A DNA stretch of 64,000 nt from Sphingobium sp. AP50. GTDB taxonomy: Bacteria > Pseudomonadota > Alphaproteobacteria > Sphingomonadales > Sphingomonadaceae. Every line of letters starts with the position of its first letter. Positions within the stretch are counted from its first letter, which is position 1. Both the position numbers and the translations under genes were made by a program. Location: positions 124,001 through 188,000 of the forward strand of contig NZ_FNYZ01000007.1 in the NCBI RefSeq assembly GCF_900109095.1, in the 5' to 3' direction. Below are positions 44,743 through 53,554 of the stretch, in pieces. The notes under the pieces were generated by a model. It saw only the letters and a list, made by a program, of their open reading frames with translations, was not told where the DNA came from and searched no databases.

Positions 44743-46098
44743 ATGTCAGGGAGAGACGCGGGCATCGGCTCGGCCATAGGATTGGTCGATCAGAGCGAAA
44801 AATCGCAACAATCCGGTAAAGCTATTTTCAGCAGCGCACTGGGATCTGCCTTGGAATGGGTCGATTTCACAGCCTATGGCGCGGTTTCTGCGACCATCTT
44901 TCCCAAGCTCTTTTTCCCCACGCTGGACCCGGCGACTGCGATTCTGGCGTCCTTTGCGACCTTTGGCGTCGGTTTTTTCGCACGGCCGGCAGGCGGCATT
45001 ATCTTTGGATTGCTTGGCGATCGTGTCGGGCGAAAGAAAGTTCTGCTGGCCACATTCATTCTGATGGGCGTCTCATCGCTTCTGATCGGTCTTATGCCAC
45101 CCTACGCAGTCATAGGTTTCTGGGCGCCGCTACTGATCGTAGTTTTGCGTTTTCTTCAGGGGTTCGCTTTGGGTGGAGAAGCGACCGGGGCGCAACTTTT
45201 TACGATGGAACATGCCCCGTCGCACCGCAGGGGATTGTTTGGATCGTTCATCAATGTCGCCGCTCCTGTCAGTCTGGTGTTCGCCAACGGTATGCTGTTC
45301 TGCCTTGCCGCCCTTATGGATGAAGCCAAGTTTGAGGCTTATGGCTGGCGTATTCCGTTTTTGCTCAGCATCCTGCTCGTCGCCGTAGGCGTATATCTGC
45401 GTTATCATGTCAGTGAGACACCAGCATTCGAGGCACTCGAAAGAGAAAGAGAGGTAGAGAGGCTCAAACCTTGCTATCCCTCACAAGATCGATCCCTTTC
45501 TCCTCACTACGGCACTATTGTACGACTTTTGCTGTTCTGGGCGGCGCCAGCATCCTGTTTCTGGATCGTGAACATCTATTCCATCGCCTATCTGGCCGAT
45601 CATACTGCGCTCACGCGCGGCACTATCTTCGCCTGCGTCATGACGGCCAATGTCATTGCGATCGCTGCAACCGTTCTGGGCGGCGCTTCGACAGATCGTT
45701 TCGGGCGCAAACCACCCTTGATCGTTGCAGGGATAGTGATGCTTGCGATCAGTTGCTTTTATTTCCAGCTGCTCAGCAGCGGGAACATCCTGGTAGTCGT
45801 GATCGCCATGGCGCTATTTGGCGGTAGCATTCAGGCACAAAGCGGTATCCTGCCGGCATATTTCGCAGAGCAATTTCCTACCTCGGTACGCTACGCCGGA
45901 TCGGCCCTCGCCTATACAGGCGCCAATCTCATCTTCGCCGGGCCAACACCCTTTGTCGCAGCCTGGATCGCTGGACGATCGAACGGGAGCTCCGTCGGGC
46001 TTACCATCTTGTGCGTCGGACTGGTTGTCATCTCGCTGATTGCTTTGTGGCGCAGTCCCGAAACCCGTCATGTCGATCTTCAGCAAGTTGGCCTGTGA
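44743..46098 (+). CDS. MFS transporter, metabolite:H+ symporter (MHS) type
   Basis: A 451-aa protein with about 12 TM segments. GSALEWVDFTAYGAVSATIF (TM1) and GFFARPAGGIIFGLLGDRVGRKKVLLATF (TM2-TM3 loop) are the MHS-family hallmarks (KgtP, ShiA, ProP). It is likely to import an aromatic or dicarboxylic acid. It is followed 57 bases later by the second tannase-family gene and divergent from the GH3 gene, so it may take up acid released by these enzymes. Confidence 0.9.
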   Translation: MSGRDAGIGSAIGLVDQSEKSQQSGKAIFSSALGSALEWVDFTAYGAVSATIFPKLFFPTLDPATAILASFATFGVGFFARPAGGIIFGLLGDRVGRKKVLLATFILMGVSSLLIGLMPPYAVIGFWAPLLIVVLRFLQGFALGGEATGAQLFTMEHAPSHRRGLFGSFINVAAPVSLVFANGMLFCLAALMDEAKFEAYGWRIPFLLSILLVAVGVYLRYHVSETPAFEALEREREVERLKPCYPSQDRSLSPHYGTIVRLLLFWAAPASCFWIVNIYSIAYLADHTALTRGTIFACVMTANVIAIAATVLGGASTDRFGRKPPLIVAGIVMLAISCFYFQLLSSGNILVVVIAMALFGGSIQAQSGILPAYFAEQFPTSVRYAGSALAYTGANLIFAGPTPFVAAWIAGRSNGSSVGLTILCVGLVVISLIALWRSPETRHVDLQQVGL

Positions 46099-46155
46099 GA
46101 ACAGCAACATAAAACGCCGGCCCCTTTATTGCCTCGTGCCCGAAAGGACCATCTT

Positions 46156-47814
46156 GTGAGTGTGAAATCGTTAAGCCTTGCCGCATTGCTGGGAACCACC
46201 CTTCTTGCCTCGGCGGCGCCTGTAGCGGCAGCCAGACAAGCCGGCACCAGGGATGCTGAGGGTCAGCGTTGCAGGGCGATAGCCGCTATGGCATTGCCTG
46301 GCGCAAAGGTGATGGCGAGCGCCTCCGTTCCAGCAGGTGCATTCACCCTCTCCCGCCCCGCAATGCTGCCCGATTTTGCAGACCGACTGCGCGATATGCC
46401 GGCCTTCTGCCAGGTGAAGATTGTTGCTACCCCCTCCACCCAGAGCCATATCGGCATAGAGGTATGGTTGCCGCTGAAGGATTGGAACGGGCGTTTTCTG
46501 GGAACCGGCAATGGTGGCGGCGCCGGCATGATCGCCTATGAAATGGGCATGGTAGAGGGCCTGAAGCGTGGCTTTGCTGTGGCCAATACCGATATGGGTA
46601 CGGCACCCGATATAAATCAGAGCCTGAACAAACCCGAGCATTGGACGGACTTTGGCTACCGAGCGACTCACGAAATGACGCGGATCGCAAAGCTCGTCAT
46701 CTCCGCCTATTACAAGACCTCTGCTTTTCGGGCCTATTTTGCGGGCTGCTCGACCGGTGGCCAGCAAGCGCTCAGCGCAGCGCAGCGATATCCTGCCGAT
46801 TATGACGGTATATTGGCTGGCGATCCGGGCAATAACAGAACGCATGTGGCCGCATCGTTCGTCTGGAACCATGCTGCCCTAACAGCATACCCCGCCGCTC
46901 AGATGTCTTCGGCTCAATGGGAGACCATTTCCCAAACCGTGATCAAGACATGCGCCGGCAAGGATGGCGGCGCGCCAGGTGATCGCTTCCTTACCGATCC
47001 CAGGCAATGCCGGTTCGACGTCAGCCATTTACGGCTATGTCAGGCAGGTGAAACGTCTGACGCTTGTTTCTCCGAGGAACAGATCGGCACGTTGCGCCGC
47101 CTTTATGCCGGGCCGACTAACCCTGAAACGGGGGAGCGCATCTATCCTGGCTTGACCGTTGGCAGCGAAGACCAGCCACTTGGTCCTGCCATGCAAGGAT
47201 CTGCGCAATGGCCCAAACAGCAATTCTACCTCTTCGACTGGGCGCTAGGCGCCTCGTTCAAGCCATCCAGCTTCGATTTCAACCATGATCTTGATCGGGT
47301 CGATGCACGCCTTTCCAGCACACTCAACGCCAATGTCGCTGACCTGTCGGACTTCGCACGCCGCGGCGGCAAGCTTTTCCTCTACACCGGTGTCGCTGAT
47401 CCGGCAGTGCCAGTGGCGGAGGTCGTGAACTATTATGATCGGCTGACCGCCGCAGTCGGCGGGACGTCGGAGGCTGCAAGATTTGCGCGCCTGTTTCTGG
47501 TTCCGGGCATGGGCCATTGCTTCGGAGGACCAGGCGTGACGAACATAGGGCAGTGGGGCGAGGCAATGCCGGTGTCGCCTGAGAATGACATATTGATGCA
47601 GTTGGTCGCATGGACTGAAGGTGCCAAGATCCCCCAGCAGATCATTGCCCGCAAGCCGGCAGGAACCACATCTCCAGCGCAGGAACGGCCGATTTGCGCC
47701 TATCCCGCTTTCCCCGATTATCGCAGCGGCGATCCGGCAAAGGCTACCAGCTTTGCCTGTACCCCCCACGCCAAAGGCGTGGATCAGGCGCCCGCCTCGC
47801 GATACCTCAACTGA
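46156..47814 (+). CDS. tannase/feruloyl-esterase family protein with CS-D-HC motif
   Basis: A 552-aa secreted serine esterase. Signal peptide SVKSLSLAALLGTTLLASAAPVAA; the nucleophile elbow YFAGCSTGGQQAL with Cys before Ser; Asp in GVADPAVPV and His-Cys in GMGHCFGG, so the disulfide-forming CS-D-HC motif of tannases and feruloyl esterases is complete. TTG 46129 would be the first start, but GTG 46156, with AAAGGA nine bases before, leads directly into the signal peptide. Related to the gene at 35573 but the disulfide Cys pair is only here. Likely to hydrolyse phenolic or benzoyl esters. Confidence 0.85.
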   Translation: MSVKSLSLAALLGTTLLASAAPVAAARQAGTRDAEGQRCRAIAAMALPGAKVMASASVPAGAFTLSRPAMLPDFADRLRDMPAFCQVKIVATPSTQSHIGIEVWLPLKDWNGRFLGTGNGGGAGMIAYEMGMVEGLKRGFAVANTDMGTAPDINQSLNKPEHWTDFGYRATHEMTRIAKLVISAYYKTSAFRAYFAGCSTGGQQALSAAQRYPADYDGILAGDPGNNRTHVAASFVWNHAALTAYPAAQMSSAQWETISQTVIKTCAGKDGGAPGDRFLTDPRQCRFDVSHLRLCQAGETSDACFSEEQIGTLRRLYAGPTNPETGERIYPGLTVGSEDQPLGPAMQGSAQWPKQQFYLFDWALGASFKPSSFDFNHDLDRVDARLSSTLNANVADLSDFARRGGKLFLYTGVADPAVPVAEVVNYYDRLTAAVGGTSEAARFARLFLVPGMGHCFGGPGVTNIGQWGEAMPVSPENDILMQLVAWTEGAKIPQQIIARKPAGTTSPAQERPICAYPAFPDYRSGDPAKATSFACTPHAKGVDQAPASRYLN

Positions 47815-47823
47815 GCGCTGCTG

Positions 47824-47868
47824 GCGCGACGTCACTTGCGCATCCAAGATGTTCAGGTGACGTCGCGC
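47824..47868. terminator. long inverted repeat between convergent esterase and TonB receptor genes
   Basis: GCGCGACGTCAC (47824-47835) and GTGACGTCGCGC (47857-47868), perfect 12 bases, 21-base loop, in the gap between two convergent stops. It can stop transcription or protect mRNA ends from either side; no T-tract. Confidence 0.65.
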
Positions 47869-47878
47869 GGGGCATCGA

Positions 47879-50440
47879 TCAGAATTTGTAGCCTAGCCGG
47901 GCATACCACTCAACCGGACGGCTGTAGGATCCGATGATCGCGCCGAAAGCAGGAATCGCAGTTCCCGACGACAGATAGCGCTCATTTGTAAGGTTCAGCC
48001 CACCGATCGTGACCGTATAATGCTCGGCAGGATCGCTATAGCTGATGCTGGCGTTGATCACCGATACACCCGGCCGATTGAGCACATAGGTTCTCTCGAC
48101 ATTGTTTGTCTGGGCAGAAATATAGGTATAATCGCCGAGTAGCGTGACTTTACCACCATTCCCTAAGGCCATTTCATAACGGGGACTGAAATTCACTTTC
48201 CACTTTGGCGTCTTGGGCAGAACGCTGCCAACAAGGGCGCCGGCCTGCAATGCGTTGGCACCGCTGGTGACCGCCACCGCTGGATCGAGCCGTGTATAAT
48301 AAGCATCAGTATAGCCGACGGCCAGATTGAGTGTCAGACCTCGTGCGGGCTGGGCAACCACTTCAAGTTCGGCACCCTTGATCCGACCGTCGCCGACATT
48401 TGCGATCGTGGGCGATCCTCCCACCTGATAGTTGAGCTGGATCGCCTTATAATCGGTCAGAAACATGGCCATGTTAATTTGCAGCCGACGAGCGAGCAGA
48501 GTGGATTTGAGCCCGACTTCGTAGGTCGTCGCCTTTTCCGGGTTGAAGCTGCTGACGAAAGTCTGCGGAGTCGAGTAACGGGTGGTCCATCCTCCTGTCT
48601 TATATCCCTTGGACCATGACCCATAGACCATCATGTCCGTTGCAGGATGTAACTGGACGCCAACCTTCGGCGAAAAATTGTTGAAGCTCAGATGATTGAT
48701 ACCGCCGGGGTAAATCCGCAGAGGGTTGGATGGGTCGGGATAATTACCCGCTACCTGACAGGATACACCGCCCACCATCGCATCAGGGTAGACATTGCCC
48801 GCAAGGTCCGAACATGGCGCGCCGATCAGTTTGTAGAACAGCCCGCTCAGTTCCTGCTGCCCCCCTTCAAAGCTCTTTTTCTCGTGCGTGTAGCGCCCCC
48901 CGACAGTGAACCCGATCAGGTCGCTAAATCTGTAGTCGATCTGGCCGAAGGCGGCATAGGCGTTGGTCTTGAGCCAATTGGGTCCATCGATGACATATAT
49001 GCCTTCGCCGGAAATCACATAGTCGGCAAGATAGCCGCTTTCCCTGAAATAATAACCGCCCAGGACATAGTGAAGCTTGTCATCCAGCGAACTGCCAATG
49101 AGTTGTAGCTCCTGACTGAACTGCTGCTGACGCTGCTCGAAGCTATAGGTCGACATGTTGATCGGTGATCCATCACCGTCGAGGCCACTCTTCCATTTGC
49201 TCTTGCGATAGGCAGTGGTGGACTTGAGGAGGATGTCGTCGGTCAGATCGACTTCGGCGATGCCGGTGAATCCCCAGTTACGAAGATGCGAGAAGTTGTT
49301 CCCGGTCGCATAGCTGGTGTCGCGACTGTTGGTGATGAACCGGCTGTCCCATGGCAGCAGATCATTGTTGGGATTGCCATCTGCATTGACGCCGGCCAGC
49401 GTGTAGAGGCGGTTCACCGGGAACGTCGCACCGCGGTGGACCGAAGGCAACTGCGAGCCCGACGAGTTACACATGTTGATGAGATTGATGGCAGTAAGCG
49501 TCTCGACCGGCGTGCTGATGCACAGATTGTAGAGGTTGGCAAACAACCCGCCTGGATCGCCGTTGGTCGTCTGCAATAATTTGGTCGGGGCGGTCCCCTT
49601 GGTAAAGGCATAGTCGCCCGACAGCGTTAGCCGGAACGAGCCGCCATCATATTTGATCTTGCTGCGGATTGTCCGATTGTCTTCATCGCCTTCGCGCGAT
49701 GGCGATTCATAGGCTGATGCAGGATAGACGGTGTAGGGCGGAGAATTGGCGCCGAGCGATCCGGGAAAGGCCAGACGCTTCATATAGCCATTGCGCGTCT
49801 TAACATCGACCGTCACCGACGAGTAGAGATTTTCGGCAAGCGGAAGATCGATCGATGCCCGTGCCTGAAACAGGTCGAAGCGGCCCACCGTCAGATCGCC
49901 CCGCACGCCAAATGTCTTTGCAGGGTCGCGGGTCACGATCGAAACCGCGCCGCCGATGGTATTGCGGCCGAACAATGTTCCTTGCGGACCTTTGAGAATT
50001 TCGATCCGTTCGACGTCGAGCAGATCTTGATTGGCGCCGACGGACCGGGCCAGGTACACGCCATCGACATAGACACCCACGGCCGGGTCGATGTTGAAGG
50101 CAAAATCACTAGCGCCGATACCGCGGATCGACGCCGCCAAAACGGCTGTCGAGGCAGAGAAAGATACGCCAGAGTCGAGGTTGACGTTGGGAGAAAGGGA
50201 GGCAAGCTGGCTGACATTGCCGACAGCCCGCTCGCTTAGCGCTTCGCCTCCGAAAGCTGAAATGGCAATGGGAACATTCTGCACATTTTCCGCACGCTTC
50301 TGGGCGGTCACCACAATATCGCTGATCATCGTTTCGGGATCGCTTGCCCGGCTTACCTGCGCCCTGGCCGACGTTGATGTAGAAAGCACGCAAGCCATCA
50401 GGGCCGGAACCGCAGTCCCGACCAAAAACTCCTTCTTCAT
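47879..50440 (-). CDS. TonB-dependent outer-membrane receptor
   Basis: An 853-aa receptor. Signal peptide MKKEFLVGTAVPALMACVLSTSTSARAQ; plug DIVVTAQKRAENVQNVPIAISAFGG; SIRGIGASDFAFNIDPAVGVY; KGPQGTLFGRNTIGGAVSI; barrel ends GYKF (C-terminal Phe). ATG follows CAGGGGAGAATGTC. It begins 26 bases after the nagH-like gene stop, so it is the last gene of the ADH-nagG-nagH-receptor operon; co-transcription with salicylate and salicyl-alcohol enzymes suggests uptake of a related aromatic glycoside or ester. Confidence 0.9.
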   Translation of the reverse strand: MKKEFLVGTAVPALMACVLSTSTSARAQVSRASDPETMISDIVVTAQKRAENVQNVPIAISAFGGEALSERAVGNVSQLASLSPNVNLDSGVSFSASTAVLAASIRGIGASDFAFNIDPAVGVYVDGVYLARSVGANQDLLDVERIEILKGPQGTLFGRNTIGGAVSIVTRDPAKTFGVRGDLTVGRFDLFQARASIDLPLAENLYSSVTVDVKTRNGYMKRLAFPGSLGANSPPYTVYPASAYESPSREGDEDNRTIRSKIKYDGGSFRLTLSGDYAFTKGTAPTKLLQTTNGDPGGLFANLYNLCISTPVETLTAINLINMCNSSGSQLPSVHRGATFPVNRLYTLAGVNADGNPNNDLLPWDSRFITNSRDTSYATGNNFSHLRNWGFTGIAEVDLTDDILLKSTTAYRKSKWKSGLDGDGSPINMSTYSFEQRQQQFSQELQLIGSSLDDKLHYVLGGYYFRESGYLADYVISGEGIYVIDGPNWLKTNAYAAFGQIDYRFSDLIGFTVGGRYTHEKKSFEGGQQELSGLFYKLIGAPCSDLAGNVYPDAMVGGVSCQVAGNYPDPSNPLRIYPGGINHLSFNNFSPKVGVQLHPATDMMVYGSWSKGYKTGGWTTRYSTPQTFVSSFNPEKATTYEVGLKSTLLARRLQINMAMFLTDYKAIQLNYQVGGSPTIANVGDGRIKGAELEVVAQPARGLTLNLAVGYTDAYYTRLDPAVAVTSGANALQAGALVGSVLPKTPKWKVNFSPRYEMALGNGGKVTLLGDYTYISAQTNNVERTYVLNRPGVSVINASISYSDPAEHYTVTIGGLNLTNERYLSSGTAIPAFGAIIGSYSRPVEWYARLGYKF

Positions 50441-50466
50441 GACATTCTCCCCTGTTTTATTTATTC

Positions 50467-50943
50467 CTAGATCGGATAGATCAAAGAATTCGGTATTATA
50501 TCATTATCGAATACACAGAATTTCTGTTCGAATTTTAGAACGTCCTCTATCTCTACGATCCGGTCGATATAGCGGCCCACGCTGTATATCTCAGCGGCGA
50601 CGTCCCGCTTGGTTCGGATGACGGTGTAGTTGACCTCGACGTCGAACCTGCCGTCCGAGGCAGCCGAAATCATGGGCAGTCCAATCAAATGCCGCTGATA
50701 ATAGGGCGCGTGGAAGATCGTGCTTTCGATCCCGTAGATGCGATCCTTCATCATCGGCCGCCCTTTGAGCGACAGGGTGCTAAGCGGCAAATCCCGATCG
50801 TAATTTTCCCGCGCGACGACCCGATACCACGCCGTTTCGGTGAAAAAATCGGGCCAGTCGCCATAGCGGCCGTCATTGACGCAGGACGCGTAAGCCGCAT
50901 AAAATTGCATGATGCGCAACTGGATTAGCGGGTCGGCGGTCAT
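50467..50943 (-). CDS. nagH: salicylate 5-hydroxylase-like oxygenase, small subunit
   Basis: A 158-aa NTF2-like beta subunit: IQLRIMQFYAAYASCVNDGRYGDWPDFF at the start and AEIYSVGRYIDRI near the end are typical for NagH/AndAd-type chains, shorter than BenB. The start overlaps the large subunit gene by ATGA. It gives the alpha3-beta3 enzyme with the product at 50940. Confidence 0.88.
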   Translation of the reverse strand: MTADPLIQLRIMQFYAAYASCVNDGRYGDWPDFFTETAWYRVVARENYDRDLPLSTLSLKGRPMMKDRIYGIESTIFHAPYYQRHLIGLPMISAASDGRFDVEVNYTVIRTKRDVAAEIYSVGRYIDRIVEIEDVLKFEQKFCVFDNDIIPNSLIYPI

Positions 50944-52226
50944 AGTTCCATCACTTCCCGCCAGTAGCGATACATGCCCCGAATGAGCGTTTCGGTGACC
51001 ATATGGTCAGCCGGACCGACGCTTGTTCCATCCAGTTCACACAGCGTCGAGAAATTCTTGTCCTGCTCGAAACCTTCTTGGCTGAATTCGATGACTTCGC
51101 CGTCATCGGCAGACACAAAACCCGCCGGACCGAACAGATTGGCCTGGCGCAAGCGACGTTCGGTCATTTCCGCGTCATCGTCTTCGAAGCCGAAATGCGT
51201 CCAGACGAAGTCGAACTTATCAGGGCCAAGTGGCAATATCTGACGCGTGGATAGAGAATTCACCTGCTGCTGAAAGATGACGTTGGGGAACATGGTCGTC
51301 ATGCAAACAGTGTCGCGCCCCCACCAAGATTCATGGACGATGTCCAGCAGAAGTGGTTCGTTCAGTTCCATATTCTTTCGAAAGCTGGTGACGCCTTCTT
51401 CGACGTTGCTGACCACTTTTTCACTGCGCCGCGATATCATTGCCGCGTGTCGCCCATGCCGATCAAGCTCGAGCCGGGACTCATTGTCAGCACGCCAAAG
51501 GCCGAATGTGACGAACCAGGTGTGCAGCAAGCCGGGATGATAGGGATCCTTGATATTCTCCATCATAAGCTTCCAGTTACCTGGAATACGCTGGCGGGAA
51601 TAACCATGCAGGACAAGCTTGCGTCCATCAAAGGTCCGATCGAAGGCGGCCAATATGTCCGGGCCGAGATAATCCTCGATGCTCTCTACATCGTGGTCAA
51701 AGCAGGCAAATACCACGCCGTTGCGCACAGCAACCTTCAGCCGATTAAGGCCATGGTCCTCCAGCTCGAAGTCGGCGGGCATGCCGCCATTGCCCTTCAC
51801 CCCGTTGCGGAATGGTACGCCCAGAAGCTTACCGTCATGATTATAGTTCCACTGGTGGTAGGGACAGACCAGCGTTTTCACCTTACCTGTGCGCTCCTGG
51901 CAGAAGCGCATCGCACGATGTGCGCAGCGATTTTCCAGCACATTGATCTCGCCCTTGCGATTGCGGATCATGATGACCGATCGCTCGCCCACAGCAGTAC
52001 GCTTGAAGCATCCGGGCTCTGAAATCTCTATTTCCAGCCCCACATAGCTCCAATGTGGCCCATAGAATATGCGGTCGAGTTCACGCTCGTAAATCGCCCG
52101 GTCCGTGTAGACCGCCGATGGCACGCGGCTGGAGCCAACGTCGTGCCAGGGAGACTCGATCGTTGCATCCAGGCTTGTGGGCCTGTTCCTAGTCATGATT
52201 GGCTGTTCCGTCCCGTCGTTGGTCAA
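50940..52226 (-). CDS. nagG: salicylate 5-hydroxylase-like Rieske oxygenase, large subunit
   Basis: A 428-aa alpha subunit. Rieske ligands C101-x-H103 (CAHRAMRFC) and C121-x2-H124 (CPYHQWNY); iron ligands D227, H230 and H235 (NIKDPYHPGLLH). FKRTAVGERSVIMIRN, RQRIPGNWKLMMENIKDPYHPGLLHTWF and GPAGFVSADDGEVIEFSQEG are, as I recall, the sequence features of salicylate 5-hydroxylase NagG; anthranilate dioxygenase AndAc is the closest alternative. The gentisate genes 10 kb away favour 5-hydroxylation of salicylate. Its stop overlaps nagH; its start overlaps the ADH stop by ATGA (an alternative ATG at 52196). No ferredoxin or reductase gene lies beside it. Confidence 0.85.
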   Translation of the reverse strand: MTNDGTEQPIMTRNRPTSLDATIESPWHDVGSSRVPSAVYTDRAIYERELDRIFYGPHWSYVGLEIEISEPGCFKRTAVGERSVIMIRNRKGEINVLENRCAHRAMRFCQERTGKVKTLVCPYHQWNYNHDGKLLGVPFRNGVKGNGGMPADFELEDHGLNRLKVAVRNGVVFACFDHDVESIEDYLGPDILAAFDRTFDGRKLVLHGYSRQRIPGNWKLMMENIKDPYHPGLLHTWFVTFGLWRADNESRLELDRHGRHAAMISRRSEKVVSNVEEGVTSFRKNMELNEPLLLDIVHESWWGRDTVCMTTMFPNVIFQQQVNSLSTRQILPLGPDKFDFVWTHFGFEDDDAEMTERRLRQANLFGPAGFVSADDGEVIEFSQEGFEQDKNFSTLCELDGTSVGPADHMVTETLIRGMYRYWREVMEL

Positions 52227-53356
52227 ACCGCGCCGATGCGCAGGACAGGTTTGATAGTCCTGCCACTTTCACTGTCAGCTATCGCCTGGTTTATGTCCGC
52301 GAAGTCATAATGTTTAATCAAACGATCGAACGGGAAGCGTCCCTGCTTGTAGAATTCGATAAGTGTGGGAATGAAGCTGCTGGCGATGACATCGCCCTGG
52401 ACGATACCCATTATCTTCTTAGCCGGGATCATAACCCCATTGATGTCGAGTGTTACCTCTGATCCAAGCGGCGAGGCTCCGACAATTCCGCAAGTACCAA
52501 AAAAGCCCAAACAGTCGACTGCCTGGCGAAGCACGGAAGGCAGACCGCTTGCTTCGAGCGAAAAATCGGCGCCCTTACCCGTGATTTCCATGATGCGGGC
52601 GACCGGGTCACAGTCCTTCGCGTTAACCGTATGGGTGGCGCCAAGCTCGATCGCGAGGGCAAGTCGCTCGCCATTGACATCTACAGCGATGACCTGCGTC
52701 GCCCCAGCGATCTTGGCTGCCATGACTGCAGCAAGACCGACGGCTCCCGAGCCGAATACCACAAAGGAAGATCCCGGGCGCACCTTGAGCGCATTGAGAA
52801 CCGCACCAGAGCCGGTCTGCAATCCGCAACCCAGTGGCGCCAAGATTTCAAGTGGCAGATCCTTATCAACTTTTACGACATTGTTCGAGCTGGCCAACGC
52901 ATATTCGGCGAATGACGACTGACCAAAGAAATGATCGTGGATCGCGTGACCATCCGCATCAGTGGTACCGGTGGTTCCATCCAGTCGGCTCCCGCCGAAA
53001 TTGGTCGGCAGGATATTTGCGCAGTGGGCTGGATGTCCAGCATCGCAAAGATAACAATCACCGCAATACATATAGCTCATCACGACATGATCGCCGGGTG
53101 CGACGTTGGTCACATTGCGGCCCACTGCCTCGACCACGCCGGCGCCTTCATGGCCGAGAATCGCAGGAAGCGGCATGGGAAGAAGTTGGTCGCGCACCAC
53201 CATGTCAGTGTGGCAAACACCACAAGCCACGATGCGAACGAGAACCTCGTCATCGGCGGGCTGCCCGATCGTGACATTCTCCAGGCGCATTTCGCCGCCC
53301 TTCTCCCGCACGATTGCAGCCTTCATGCCGCGGCTATCCTGAATTCCCAAGACCAT
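52223..53356 (-). CDS. zinc-dependent aryl-alcohol dehydrogenase
   Basis: Medium-chain Zn alcohol dehydrogenase of 377 aa. Catalytic Zn ligands Cys48 (GVCHTD) and His69 (GHEGAG), structural Zn Cys98, 101, 104 and 112 (CGDCYLCDAGHPAHC), a further Cys near 176 (LGCGLQTG), and FGSGAVGL as NAD site. It resembles benzyl-alcohol dehydrogenase XylB and aryl-alcohol dehydrogenases. With the ALDH and nagGH neighbours, oxidation of salicyl alcohol to salicylaldehyde is the expected role; benzyl alcohol is possible. ATG 53356 has AGGAG two bases before; internal ATG 53326 (MKAAIVREKGGEM) is a second option. First gene of a four-gene operon. Confidence 0.88.
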   Translation of the reverse strand: MVLGIQDSRGMKAAIVREKGGEMRLENVTIGQPADDEVLVRIVACGVCHTDMVVRDQLLPMPLPAILGHEGAGVVEAVGRNVTNVAPGDHVVMSYMYCGDCYLCDAGHPAHCANILPTNFGGSRLDGTTGTTDADGHAIHDHFFGQSSFAEYALASSNNVVKVDKDLPLEILAPLGCGLQTGSGAVLNALKVRPGSSFVVFGSGAVGLAAVMAAKIAGATQVIAVDVNGERLALAIELGATHTVNAKDCDPVARIMEITGKGADFSLEASGLPSVLRQAVDCLGFFGTCGIVGASPLGSEVTLDINGVMIPAKKIMGIVQGDVIASSFIPTLIEFYKQGRFPFDRLIKHYDFADINQAIADSESGRTIKPVLRIGAV

Positions 53357-53444
53357 ATCTCCTAAGATTTGTTCTGAAGCCGCCCAAACTGTCGCGCCGG
53401 GAAAAGCGTGCAGGAGGGATCAACTCGTAGGATATGAACCTGAC

Positions 53445-53456
53445 ATAAAATTTTAT
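53445..53456. promoter_or_regulatory. AT-rich palindrome in the ADH/ALDH divergent promoter
   Basis: ATAAAATTTTAT, a perfect 12-base palindrome in the 198-base gap between the divergent ADH and ALDH genes, about 90 bases from the ADH ATG. It consists of the same ATAAAAT/ATTTTAT halves as the inverted repeat at 35516; AT-rich sequence makes chance likely. Confidence 0.35.
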
Positions 53457-53554
53457 TTGGGGCAATCCGTTTTATATCATACAATGTTCATGTGCCAGGC
53501 GAGCGCTCCACGGGTCGTTGTGAGGGGAAATCTGGCGTAGTAAGTAGATGATAA

